Origin: Coprothermobacteraceae bacterium
Lineage (GTDB): Bacteria > Coprothermobacterota > Coprothermobacteria > Coprothermobacterales > Coprothermobacteraceae
Reading direction: 5' to 3'
Assembly: GCA_013178255.1 (NCBI GenBank)
Contig: JABLWY010000002.1
Location: 124,001-188,000 of the forward strand
Length of the DNA stretch: 64,000 nt
Position 1 is the first letter of the stretch, and every line of letters starts with the position of its first letter. Positions 40,609 through 49,779 of this stretch are shown one piece after another. The translations under genes were made by a program, and so were the position numbers. Under the pieces are notes generated by a model. The model was not told where the DNA came from. It did no database searches and saw only the letters and a program-made list of their open reading frames with translations.

Positions 40609-42330
40609 ATGGTTACTGTCTACATCAACGACGTACCGGTCCAAGTGGAGGAAGGCACTACTATAATGGAGGCTGCTAAGAAAGCGGGGTTTGAAATCCC
40701 CCACTTGTGCCATTTTGAGGGGCTTGAACCGTTTGGTGCCTGTCGTCTGTGTCTGGTAGAAGTCGAAGGGATGCCTAAACCTGTGATTTCCTGCGCTACT
40801 CGGGTCAGTGAGAATATGCGGGTCCACACGGACACGCCTCGAATAAGGCGTGATCGCAAGGTAATACTGGAACTCATACTGGCTTCTCACCCCATGGAGT
40901 GCCAGCGTTGTGAAGCTAGCTTGGATTGTGAACTTCTGAAACTCGCAAATCTGCTCGGGATCAGGGATTCGAGGTTTCCGTATGAACGGAGCTCTTACGG
41001 AAGGGATAGTACTAGCGTTGCTTTGGAGCGCGACCCTAACAAGTGCATCCTCTGCGGCAGATGCGTTAGGGCTTGCGATGAGATACAGTCCGTGGGCGCT
41101 ATAGCGTTTCTCGATAGGGGTCCCAAGACCCATGTGGGGACTTTCATGGACCTTGGCTTAGGCCATACCAACTGTGTGAATTGTGGTCAGTGCCTGCAAG
41201 TGTGCCCGGTGGGTGCCATAGTGCCCCGAGATGTGGTGGATGCGGTGTGGGATGCTATACAAGACCCTGACAAGTTCGTCGTGGTGCAAGAGGCGCCTGC
41301 TGTTCGCGTAGCTTTAGGTGAAGAGTTTGGAATGCCTCCTGGAACGCTAGTTACAGGCAAGATGTATGAAGCCCTGAGGCGCTTGGGTTTCGATGCAGTC
41401 TTGGACACCAACTTTGGAGCCGATCTGACCATAGTGGAAGAGGCGACTGAACTCCTCCATAGAGTGGACGGTAGGGAGCAAAAACCTTTACCACAGTTCA
41501 CTTCTTGCTGTCCGGGTTGGATAAAGTTTGTGGAGCACGAGTATCCCGAACTCATCCCACACTTGAGCACCTGCAAATCGCCGCACGAGATGGTAGGTGC
41601 CCTTGCTAAGACGTTCTATGCTCAGCGCTTGGGTATATCGGCAGACAAAGTAGTGGTAGTCAGCGTAATGCCGTGCACTGCCAAGAAGTTCGAAGCTTCA
41701 AGAGAGGAACTTGCCGCCAGCGGATACCCTGATGTAGATTACGTGCTGACTACGCGCGAGCTAGCTCGCATGATCAAGGAAGCAGGTATCGATTTCGCAC
41801 GTCTGCCAGAGGGTAAGGCAGATGACATCATGGGACACTACACGGGCGCGGCTACCATTTTTGGGGCTACAGGCGGCGTTATGGAAGCAGCTCTACGTTC
41901 TTTCTACTACTTTGCCACGGGAAACGAATTAGCCGAACTGGACATCACGCCTGTCAGAGGCTTCGAAGGTGTCAAGGAAGCGCAGATACAGGTAAATGGA
42001 TTAACAGTGAAGGCTGCCGTAGCTCATGGTTTGGCAAACGCTCGCAAGCTCATGGAAGCTGTTAAGGCAGGGAAAGCAGAATACCACTTCATAGAAGTCA
42101 TGGCTTGTCCGGGTGGTTGTGTCGGCGGTGGAGGACAGCCCGGGGAATTCAGTTGGGAGAAGCGTAAGCAGCGCGCGTCAGGCCTTTACAGCGAAGACAG
42201 TACGAGCAGCATAAGGGTTTCTCATAGAAACCCTTGGGTGCAGAGGCTCTACGACAACTACTTAGGTGAACCTCTGAGCGAGCTTAGCGAAAAGCTACTG
42301 CACACGCATTACAAGGAGAGGCCGCTGTAA
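40609..42330 (+). CDS. hydA: [FeFe]-hydrogenase catalytic subunit
   Basis: 573 residues. An N-terminal [2Fe-2S] ferredoxin-like domain (CHFEGLEPFGACRLC) is followed by the His-ligated cluster HPMECQRCEASLDC and two [4Fe-4S] sites (CILCGRCVRACDE, CVNCGQCLQVCPVG). The H-cluster motifs are FTSCCPGWIKF, MPCTAKKFEA and EVMACPGGCVGGGGQP. The C-terminal small-subunit-like region (LYDNYLGEPLS, LLHTHY) is present, so the enzyme looks complete. The ATG at 40609 has AGGAGGG six bases upstream. The maturases HydE, HydF and HydG are not in the window. Confidence 0.97.
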   Translation: MVTVYINDVPVQVEEGTTIMEAAKKAGFEIPHLCHFEGLEPFGACRLCLVEVEGMPKPVISCATRVSENMRVHTDTPRIRRDRKVILELILASHPMECQRCEASLDCELLKLANLLGIRDSRFPYERSSYGRDSTSVALERDPNKCILCGRCVRACDEIQSVGAIAFLDRGPKTHVGTFMDLGLGHTNCVNCGQCLQVCPVGAIVPRDVVDAVWDAIQDPDKFVVVQEAPAVRVALGEEFGMPPGTLVTGKMYEALRRLGFDAVLDTNFGADLTIVEEATELLHRVDGREQKPLPQFTSCCPGWIKFVEHEYPELIPHLSTCKSPHEMVGALAKTFYAQRLGISADKVVVVSVMPCTAKKFEASREELAASGYPDVDYVLTTRELARMIKEAGIDFARLPEGKADDIMGHYTGAATIFGATGGVMEAALRSFYYFATGNELAELDITPVRGFEGVKEAQIQVNGLTVKAAVAHGLANARKLMEAVKAGKAEYHFIEVMACPGGCVGGGGQPGEFSWEKRKQRASGLYSEDSTSSIRVSHRNPWVQRLYDNYLGEPLSELSEKLLHTHYKERPL

Positions 42331-42333
42331 CTC

Positions 42334-43485
42334 TTACGGGTTGATGTAATACCAGCTGTGGTTGGGCAGGATGGGTTCGTGGTGGCGATCGTTGGTATGC
42401 GCATCAGTCAACGTTTCGATGGTGTCATTGCGCACGACGATCATGGTGTGACCCTTATTGGTGACTACGAGCCCTCCTGCCCCCACTTGTCTCGGCAGCA
42501 CCAATCTTGCATAACCCTTTTGGTGAACCAAGTACCTAAGAAGGCCTGAAGAGCTTGTCCAGGCCCAGTTGTTGCGGCCATCTCTGAGCCGTTCCCACAT
42601 ACCTGTTTCAGGTTTTATTCCAGCGTATTCCAGCGCTTGAGAGGCGAAATCTGCGCAGTCATTTGCGCAAAACAGATCAGAATATGGCCATTTGCTGTTG
42701 TTCCATGTAAGCGTAGCGCTGTAGACCTGAGTACCTGGGCAAGTAGTAGTTGCATTGGACGAGTAACGGTCAGCGTACTCCACTACTCTCCAACGATCGT
42801 AGGCCGGAACCCAGGTTCTGTACCCCTTCGTTAGCAAGTAGGAAGCAACTTCTTTGCCTTGCGCATACATCTCTTGTGCTGAGTCGGGTCTAAACAGTTC
42901 CAATGGGACGCGTCCGTAATGGGGTTGCTCCACCATGACGGAAATGGTGCTCGGGTTCAAAGTGCCATTATGCGACAATGAGGCCGTAACATACAGGAAC
43001 ATGAACGCGTCAAAGGGTTGTCCTATATACCTTTGCAATTCTTCGTAGAGGTCATCCAAGTATGCAACTACAGCCTGTGCTCTCAGGGTCCCCATGTTTG
43101 GGTTTGCTTTACTAATGAGCGCCAACTTGTCCGTCTTGCTCGTCTTGTAAGGATAACTGCCTATATTGAGTCCGTGAAGGACGCCCTTTACAAAAGGCAA
43201 CTCCTCAGTTGTCGTAAAACGTAGAGCCTTTGTGGCTTTGAGCAGTATAGTTGCTGAATAGGATTCCCCAGCGTCTTGCTCTTCTATGAACGCTGCGTCC
43301 AAGGCTTTAACGTCGTAAAACGGCTCATAGTTCTTCTTGTAAATTGACTCGATTGTAGTGACGACCATCTGTCTGTGGGACAGTGCTTGGTTAACGTCGT
43401 TTGCACTGCCTCCAGGCTTTGGCACGGACTTGCATCCAGTTAACAACATCAGGGAAACAAGCATTGAAGCTATTACTTTTCTCAT
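42334..43485 (-). CDS. Lipoprotein with C-terminal amidase_6-like NlpC/P60-type domain
   Basis: 383 residues. A lipobox signal peptide (SMLVSLMLLTGC) indicates a lipid-anchored exported protein. The middle part is unrecognised. The last 150 residues look like the putative amidase domain amidase_6: FCANDCADFASQALEYAGI supplies the catalytic-type Cys, followed by KGHTMIVVRN with a candidate His. A cell-wall or peptide amidase role is inferred. The gene ends 4 bases from hydA on the opposite strand with no hairpin between them. Confidence 0.75.
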   Translation of the reverse strand: MRKVIASMLVSLMLLTGCKSVPKPGGSANDVNQALSHRQMVVTTIESIYKKNYEPFYDVKALDAAFIEEQDAGESYSATILLKATKALRFTTTEELPFVKGVLHGLNIGSYPYKTSKTDKLALISKANPNMGTLRAQAVVAYLDDLYEELQRYIGQPFDAFMFLYVTASLSHNGTLNPSTISVMVEQPHYGRVPLELFRPDSAQEMYAQGKEVASYLLTKGYRTWVPAYDRWRVVEYADRYSSNATTTCPGTQVYSATLTWNNSKWPYSDLFCANDCADFASQALEYAGIKPETGMWERLRDGRNNWAWTSSSGLLRYLVHQKGYARLVLPRQVGAGGLVVTNKGHTMIVVRNDTIETLTDAHTNDRHHEPILPNHSWYYINP

Positions 43486-43616
43486 ACCGCTATCAGTTTA
43501 CCAGATGCAAAGTCTAGCGTTCTGCTCGAGTCACTTGGACAAAGTGAGAAAATGTGAAGCCGTATGGTGTTAATATGGACCTTGTGTAGAGTTAGGCGAT
43601 TTGGAGGTGCGTAACG

Positions 43617-44753
43617 ATGAGGAACTTTAATTTCTACAACCCCACCAAGATTCTGTTCGGACTTGGGCGTGTCAAGGAGATAGGAGCGGAGATCAGCAAT
43701 GCAGGAATTTCTAAGGTGTTGTTGGTAGCTGGTGGTGGATCCATCAAACAAAATGGTGTGTACGATGCGGTGGTGCTGTCCCTTAAGCAGCATGGCATCA
43801 GTTGGGTAGAGGTTTGGGGCGTACGCCCAAACCCGGTCCTCAGCAAAGTTCGCGAAGCAGTGGCTATAGCAAAGGAAAACGAGGTAGACGCAGTGTTAGC
43901 TGTAGGAGGTGGCAGCGTAATTGACACTTCAAAGGCTATAGCCGCAGGGGTCTACGTAGAAGACATTTGGAACACTTTCAAGGGCATAGAGCGGATAGAG
44001 AAGGCTTTGCCTATCTATGTGGTCCTAACCCTTTCTGCTACTGGGTCTGAGGCAAACCCCAACTTTGTGATTACCAACGAGGAAACAAAGGAGAAACTAG
44101 GGAATAGTAGCCCTGTGTTGTACCCTCGCGTTAGCATAATTGACCCATCCGTTCAGATGAGCCTTCCATGGTACCAGACTGCTTGTGGGGCCGCTGATGC
44201 TCTAGCTCATATCATGGAAAGCTACTTCACGGGTGAGGGGCATGAAACCGCATTATATGTGGACGAAGGGCTTATGCTCAGTATCATAGACTCTACTGAC
44301 CGACTCCTATGTGACCCCAAGAACTTAGACGCGCGTGCGAACCTTGCTTGGGCTGCTACCCTGGCTCTAAATGGGGTCAGTAGTGCGCAGCTCAGGGGTG
44401 ATTGGTCATCCCACGTTATTGAGCATGCCGTGAGCGCTTTCCACCCCGATGTGGCACATGGCGCAGGTCTTGCTGTCATATACCCTGCCTGGATAGGACA
44501 CGTGTGGATGGAGAGGGAGGCGGTATTTCATCGTTGGGCTCAAAACATATGGGGCTCTTACAGCATGTCCGTGGCTTTGGAACGTATGCGCTCGACGTTC
44601 AAGAGGTGGGGCTTGCCCACTACGCTGCGCGAATTAGGGGTATCAAAGCAAGAATTGCCGGACTTGGCAGCCAATGCAGCATCAAAGCCGTTGGGCACGG
44701 TCAAGCCTCTGAATTACGATGACGTAATGCGTATCCTGGAGGCAGCTTTCTAG
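43617..44753 (+). CDS. Iron-containing alcohol dehydrogenase (butanol dehydrogenase-like)
   Basis: 378 residues of the group III Fe-ADH family, with an N-terminal NAD(P)-binding domain (NPTKILFGLG, AVGGGSVIDTSKAIA) and a helical metal-binding domain (LAHIMESYF, EHAVSAFHPDVAHGAGLAV supplying metal histidines). The BdhA-like subgroup reduces C2-C4 aldehydes with NAD(P)H. GGAGGTG precedes the ATG by 7 bases. Placed after the hydrogenase, it could be an alternative sink for reducing equivalents. Confidence 0.92.
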   Translation: MRNFNFYNPTKILFGLGRVKEIGAEISNAGISKVLLVAGGGSIKQNGVYDAVVLSLKQHGISWVEVWGVRPNPVLSKVREAVAIAKENEVDAVLAVGGGSVIDTSKAIAAGVYVEDIWNTFKGIERIEKALPIYVVLTLSATGSEANPNFVITNEETKEKLGNSSPVLYPRVSIIDPSVQMSLPWYQTACGAADALAHIMESYFTGEGHETALYVDEGLMLSIIDSTDRLLCDPKNLDARANLAWAATLALNGVSSAQLRGDWSSHVIEHAVSAFHPDVAHGAGLAVIYPAWIGHVWMEREAVFHRWAQNIWGSYSMSVALERMRSTFKRWGLPTTLRELGVSKQELPDLAANAASKPLGTVKPLNYDDVMRILEAAF

Positions 44754-44801
44754 AGATTCGGTTTGCTGAGCTTCATTTGGTTGCGCTTCTTATACGTCCT
44801 T

Positions 44802-44813
44802 TAGAATGTAAGC
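44802..44813 (+). promoter_or_regulatory. Possible leaderless promoter of mutS
   Basis: TAGAAT (44802-44807) ends exactly 6 bases before the mutS ATG, and no Shine-Dalgarno is present. The -35 is weak: TTGGTT at 44777 would need a 19-base spacer. Confidence 0.4.
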
Positions 44814-47153
44814 ATGAGCAACAAAGAGTTTACTCCCATGGGTGCCCAGTACTGGAAGATGAAGCAGGAAGTAGGGGACGACGTCCTGCTCGCTTTCAGG
44901 CTAGGTGACTTCTATGAGTTTTTCTACGATGACGCCGTTAAGGCGGCGGAGGCTCTTCAAATTGTACTCACAGGCCGCGAGTTTGGAAAGGGCAACAGGG
45001 TCCCCATGTGTGGTTTTCCCCATCATGCCTTTGACGGTTATGTGGCTAAACTGGTCAGCCAGGGTTTCAAAGTAGCCGTGTGTGAACAGGTCGAAGATCC
45101 TCGGAAAGCCAAGGGATTGGTAAAACGTGACATAATCAGGGTTTACACGCCGGGCACATTCGCTGAAGGGACACCTGAACATGTCTGGCTAGCTGTGCTG
45201 AGAGCCAAGAGGCAAACAATTGAGGTGATGTTTGTTGATGTGAGTACAGGTGACTTCATGTACCAGTCGTTTCCGCTGCTGGTAAGCGAAGGGGCTGTCC
45301 AGGATTACTTCTATACGTTCAGCCCGCGGGAGGTACTTGTGGTCGATAGCTCTGCGGACCATCCGATATTAAAGAGACTGATTTCCAAATTGCAGGACAT
45401 ACCAATAACTGTGGTGCCTGACGCTCCTAGGCTCGATGAGGTAGCCGGTGACTACCTCCGACAATTACGAGCGGGGGCTGGGCTATCCCTCAGGGAACGC
45501 AAGGAACAGACTCTGTTCATGCCGCCCGAAACTGTTAGAGGTCTTGAACTTGTATTCAACCCTGTCACCAATTCAAAGAAGGGAACCCTTTTGGAGTTGT
45601 TAGATGAAACACTGACCCCCATGGGTCATCGCGAACTCCACCGACGGCTGATTAGCCCTTGGGCCCAACTAGACAGAATATCAAGACACCTCGATTTAGT
45701 CGAGTACTTGGTTCTGCACCCCTCCGCTCTTGAAGAGATTAGAGCCTCACTTCGTGGCATAGCAGACATAGAGCGCATAGTACATTCTTTGGAAGGCTCA
45801 GGTCAACTGAAGGTTAAGTCGCTTCTGGACCTTAGGGAAGGGTTGCGTCGGTACTTTAAGCTTCAGCGCGAACCTATCAGTGCAGAGTTGGATGCCGAGA
45901 ACCCCGATATCTCCGACGTCCTAAGTTGGCTGGAAGAGGCGCTCACGGGCGAAGATGATGAGGTAGGTTCGGGCCGCGTGATAGCTCCTGCTTGGAACGG
46001 CGAATTCGCACAGGTTGTCCAATTTGTAAGGGAGACCCAGAAGTGGCTAACCGAATTCGAAGCACAGGAGCGCGAAAAGACAGGCATCAGGACCCTCAAG
46101 GTCGGGTACAACGACACTTTTGGTTACTACATTGAAATCAGCAAGGGCCAAGCAAAGAATGCCCCAGAACACTACATCAAGCGCCAAACTTTGGTGAACG
46201 CTGAACGTTTTGTCACCAAGGAGTTGTTGGAGTTCGAGGCTCGCATACAACAGGCTACAGAGGAGATTGCAGAAAAGGAAAGGGTGCTGTTTGAACAATT
46301 GCTAGGCCAGGTGAGGGTTAAGTCTGAACAGATCAAAAAAGCTGCGCATTGGCTTGCCTACTTGGACGTAGCTGCCGCGTTAGCAGTGGCTGCCCGCAAG
46401 TTCAATTGGACTAAGCCCAAGGTGGTAAGCGAGCGACGGCTGCTAATCCGCCATGGCAGGCATCCCGTGGTAGAGTGGTATTCCGATACGCCTTTCATTC
46501 CCAATAGCTTAGAAATGGCGCATGGTATACGGACGGCCTTAGTTACTGGCCCCAACATGGCGGGTAAATCAACGTTCTTAAGGCAGACGGCCATTATAGC
46601 ACTGCTAGCCCACATGGGCAGTTTTGTACCTGCGGAATACGCTGAGGTGCCACTCCTTACCAAGATCTTTGCTAGGATGGGGGCAGCCGACGAGATTATC
46701 TATGGTAAGAGCACTTTCATGGTGGAAATGACTCAGGTGGCGCGCATCCTCAAGGAGAGTGACGAGTCTACCTTGGTGGTTATGGATGAAATAGGCCGCG
46801 GGACCGCAGTGGCAGATGGCCTCGCTATAGCTTGGGCTGTGGTCAAAGACCTCGCCTTGCGTAAGTCCAAACCGTTTGCCATGATTTCTACTCATTACCC
46901 AGAAATTGCTGAACTCTCACAGAATTTGCCTGTCTTGTTCTTGTCGGCAAGGGTGGAGGAAAGCAAAGACGGCATTCGGTTCCTGTATCGCATGGAACCC
47001 GGTATCTCAGATAAGGCTTACGGTTTGGAAGTCGCGGCCCTGTCTGGCGTGCCTGATAGCGTGCTCAGTGAGGCGCGCAAGCTGTTTGAGAAGTTAAACA
47101 GCCAGGAACGGTTTTGGAATGTGGAAGACAGGCAGCTGAGGTTATTCTCATGA
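44814..47153 (+). CDS. mutS: DNA mismatch repair protein MutS
   Basis: 779 residues. The mismatch-binding wedge FRLGDFYEFFYDDA includes the Phe-x-Glu motif. Connector, lever and clamp domains follow, then the ATPase with Walker A GPNMAGKSTF, Walker B VVMDEIGRGTAVADG, and the ISTHY signature. Its length is short of the usual 850, mainly at the C-terminus, where a tetramerisation region is often lost. The stop overlaps the mutL start (ATGA). No ribosome binding site precedes the ATG. Confidence 0.96.
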   Translation: MSNKEFTPMGAQYWKMKQEVGDDVLLAFRLGDFYEFFYDDAVKAAEALQIVLTGREFGKGNRVPMCGFPHHAFDGYVAKLVSQGFKVAVCEQVEDPRKAKGLVKRDIIRVYTPGTFAEGTPEHVWLAVLRAKRQTIEVMFVDVSTGDFMYQSFPLLVSEGAVQDYFYTFSPREVLVVDSSADHPILKRLISKLQDIPITVVPDAPRLDEVAGDYLRQLRAGAGLSLRERKEQTLFMPPETVRGLELVFNPVTNSKKGTLLELLDETLTPMGHRELHRRLISPWAQLDRISRHLDLVEYLVLHPSALEEIRASLRGIADIERIVHSLEGSGQLKVKSLLDLREGLRRYFKLQREPISAELDAENPDISDVLSWLEEALTGEDDEVGSGRVIAPAWNGEFAQVVQFVRETQKWLTEFEAQEREKTGIRTLKVGYNDTFGYYIEISKGQAKNAPEHYIKRQTLVNAERFVTKELLEFEARIQQATEEIAEKERVLFEQLLGQVRVKSEQIKKAAHWLAYLDVAAALAVAARKFNWTKPKVVSERRLLIRHGRHPVVEWYSDTPFIPNSLEMAHGIRTALVTGPNMAGKSTFLRQTAIIALLAHMGSFVPAEYAEVPLLTKIFARMGAADEIIYGKSTFMVEMTQVARILKESDESTLVVMDEIGRGTAVADGLAIAWAVVKDLALRKSKPFAMISTHYPEIAELSQNLPVLFLSARVEESKDGIRFLYRMEPGISDKAYGLEVAALSGVPDSVLSEARKLFEKLNSQERFWNVEDRQLRLFS

Positions 47154-48718
47154 TCAGAGAGCTTTCCCCTGAGTTAAGAAGCAAGATTGCTGCAGGAGAG
47201 GTAATAGAAAGGCCCGTTTCGGTGGTCAAAGAGTTGGTGGAGAATTCCCTCGATGCCGGCGCGAACGTTATCAAAGTCAGCGTGGTAGGCGGAGGGCTAA
47301 CAGAGATCGTGGTGGAAGACAACGGTTCCGGCATAAGTTTTGATGAGCTCCCTGCGGCCGTCAGGCGTTTTACAACCAGTAAGATTGCTTCCGAGGAGGA
47401 TCTAGAGGCTATACAAACCCTGGGCTTTAGGGGAGAAGCTTTGGCAAGCATTGCTGACGTGTCTGAATTGACCATTTACAGCTCAGACGGGCAAACGGCT
47501 GGCAAGATTGTGGTAAGAGGCGGCCATCAGATTGTTTTGGAGCCTATCCCTTCACCGCGCGGCACCAGGGTCATAGTGAGGGACCTGTTTTTCAATTTTC
47601 CCGCTCGACGCAAGTTCCTGCGTAGCTCAGCCAACGAACTCTCCCAAATTCGCGACTTTCTCAAGCGCATGGTTCTGCTTTACCCACATGTTCACTGGGT
47701 TTTTGCTACCGAGAAGGGGACGGTGTGGAACATTTCTCCCCAAATGTCGCCTGAGGAACGGTTCTACAGCGTGTTTCAAGAGAGAGCTCAATTTCGCGAA
47801 TCCAATGAAGGCTCTAGTTGGCTTCACGTCTACTTCAATCCCCGCCTGATGGGAGAACTGACTTTAGCTGTCAACGGTCACCTGATCCGCGGTTCGGCTT
47901 ACTTCCAAGTACTGCACGTCCTGCGTGAACTATGGCATGGGGCTAACTTGCCAGTCATGGTCCTCTCTCTTTGGGTCGATCCTGCTGATATCGACGTAAA
48001 CGTGCACCCGCAAAAACAGGACATAAGGTTCAAGTCCTTTGCGTGGGTGCGCACGACGCTTAGTAACATGTGTTCTCAAATTCTCGAGCCACCAACAAGA
48101 CAACCCACCGTAACCTCGACAGAACCAATTTCAGTACCTGTTGTGGCTGAGCCTAGCGAAACCTATGCTCTTTTCGAGGGATTGGAAGAATTTACGCAGG
48201 ATCAACAGGCTTCCTCAGTGAGCATCGTGGATTACCTCTTTGACACGTTCCTGTTGGTGAAGCGGGACGGCGCGTACGAGATATGGGATCAGCATGCGGT
48301 GAACGAGAAGATAAATTACACACGGCTGACACGGGGAGGGCCTGCTCAATACCTGCTAGAGCCTGTATTCATCGACATCAGCGATGTGCAAGCAGAAGTT
48401 CTCACCCAGACGGGGTTTGACCTGCAGAAAGTCAGGGGAGGGTATTTTCTGAGAGCCGTACCTCGGCTTCTCTTGCTGGGGAAACCGCTGGACGTGGTTT
48501 TGTCTGACTTGGGGTCAGTCCAAGAAGGCCTAGATAAGATTGTAGCTGACTTGGCGTGCAAGAGCTCGGTCAAAGCGGGCCAACCGTTGAGCCGTTGGGA
48601 GCTAGAGGCTCTGGTCTCTGAGGGGCTCAAGGTAGCCCACATAGCTTACGATCCGCACGGGAGACCTGCAATTGTTAGGTTGGACAAAGAGGCTTTAGGG
48701 AAGCTTTTCGGGCGATGA
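47150..48718 (+). CDS. mutL: DNA mismatch repair protein MutL with altered endonuclease motif
   Basis: 522 residues. The N-terminal GHKL ATPase is intact: IAAGEVIERPVSVVKELVENSLDAGA, VEDNGSGI, FTTSKI and LGFRGEALASI. The C-terminal domain carries DQHA at 380-383 and Glu386, but the second Glu of D-Q-H-A-(x2)-E-(x4)-E is Thr391, and the usual CPHGRP reads DPHGRP, losing its cysteine. ACKSSVKAG is retained. The nicking activity typical of non-enteric MutL may therefore be weakened. Overlaps mutS and hflX at ATGA junctions. Confidence 0.95.
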   Translation: MIRELSPELRSKIAAGEVIERPVSVVKELVENSLDAGANVIKVSVVGGGLTEIVVEDNGSGISFDELPAAVRRFTTSKIASEEDLEAIQTLGFRGEALASIADVSELTIYSSDGQTAGKIVVRGGHQIVLEPIPSPRGTRVIVRDLFFNFPARRKFLRSSANELSQIRDFLKRMVLLYPHVHWVFATEKGTVWNISPQMSPEERFYSVFQERAQFRESNEGSSWLHVYFNPRLMGELTLAVNGHLIRGSAYFQVLHVLRELWHGANLPVMVLSLWVDPADIDVNVHPQKQDIRFKSFAWVRTTLSNMCSQILEPPTRQPTVTSTEPISVPVVAEPSETYALFEGLEEFTQDQQASSVSIVDYLFDTFLLVKRDGAYEIWDQHAVNEKINYTRLTRGGPAQYLLEPVFIDISDVQAEVLTQTGFDLQKVRGGYFLRAVPRLLLLGKPLDVVLSDLGSVQEGLDKIVADLACKSSVKAGQPLSRWELEALVSEGLKVAHIAYDPHGRPAIVRLDKEALGKLFGR

Positions 48719-49779
48719 GGGCCATAATAGCCTACCTAGTGCACGGAAGGTTTGATAGCGATTTCGTTGAGTACGACATTGAAGAGATCAAGAATTTGGC
48801 AAGGACCGTGGGATTTGAACCTGTCCAGGTGGTTCTACAGAAGCGGGAGCCTGACGTGCGGTATTTCATAGGGGAAGGCAAAGTCAGGGAGATAGCGCGG
48901 CTGGTCCAAGAGTTGGGCGCTGAGGTGGTCATCTTCAACGAGGAGTTGTCTCCACGCCAAGTGCGAGAGCTTGAGAAGGAGCTGACGCCTGCGCAGGTGT
49001 GGGATCGAACCCAAGTGATCCTTGAGATATTCAAGAGGCGGGCCACCACTCGCGACGGCAAACTGCAGGTCGAGTTGGCTCGACTGAATTACCTGTACCC
49101 TCGCATCTATGGATTGGGCGGGGTTATGTCCAGATTGGGTGGTGGAGTAGGGACTCGTGGTCCCGGCGAAACGAAACTGGAGGTTCTGAAAAGGGCAATA
49201 AGGAGACGTATCCGCAAGCTTGAACAGGAAATACGGGACAGTCAAGTTACCAGGTCTACCACAGGCAAACTTAGGTCAAAAGGTGCCTATCAAGTCTCGG
49301 TGGTAGGCTACACTAATGCGGGCAAGTCCACTTTGATTAATGCGCTTGCCCATGCAGGCAAGCCAACATACGCTGACGATCAAGTTTTTGCTACCTTAGA
49401 TACGGTCTACAGGCGCTTAGTCAGAATTGAAGGCCGCGACATAGTGCTTGTCGACACGGTCGGTTTTGTCAACTTCATGCCTGAAAAGGTTATGGAGGCG
49501 TTCAAGTCGACCCTGCAAGTCATCAAAGATAGCGACCTCATACTGCACGTCATCGACCTTTCCAGCCCACTAATGGAAGAACAGATGCTATTCGTTGAGA
49601 AGATGATAGACGAGCTAGGAGCAGGCCATAGGCCTATCTTGCGGGTCTATAACAAATTGGACTTGTACAGCGGAGCTTTGCCCAAAGACGGTATATCGAT
49701 ATCCGCTCTAAAGGGTATAAACCTGGAACGCCTGCGAGAGGCTATCATTCTAAACCTGTTAGGGCGGCAGGGGTCTTAA
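48715..49779 (+). CDS. hflX: GTPase HflX
   Basis: 354 residues. The N-terminal HflX domain includes YFIGEGKVREIARLV, FNEELSPRQVRELE and the glycine-rich GGVGTRGPGETKLE linker. The G domain has GYTNAGKSTLINAL (G1), LVDTVGFV (G3) and VYNKLDLY (G4). HflX binds 50S subunits and splits stalled ribosomes. The start overlaps mutL (ATGA). Its stop overlaps that of the convergent SCIFF maturase gene. Confidence 0.95.
   Translation: MRAIIAYLVHGRFDSDFVEYDIEEIKNLARTVGFEPVQVVLQKREPDVRYFIGEGKVREIARLVQELGAEVVIFNEELSPRQVRELEKELTPAQVWDRTQVILEIFKRRATTRDGKLQVELARLNYLYPRIYGLGGVMSRLGGGVGTRGPGETKLEVLKRAIRRRIRKLEQEIRDSQVTRSTTGKLRSKGAYQVSVVGYTNAGKSTLINALAHAGKPTYADDQVFATLDTVYRRLVRIEGRDIVLVDTVGFVNFMPEKVMEAFKSTLQVIKDSDLILHVIDLSSPLMEEQMLFVEKMIDELGAGHRPILRVYNKLDLYSGALPKDGISISALKGINLERLREAIILNLLGRQGS

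Noticed and set aside
40519-41133. 204-codon open frame antisense to hydB/hydA
   Set aside because: It covers the conserved cluster-binding motifs of HydA on the other strand and has no features of its own.
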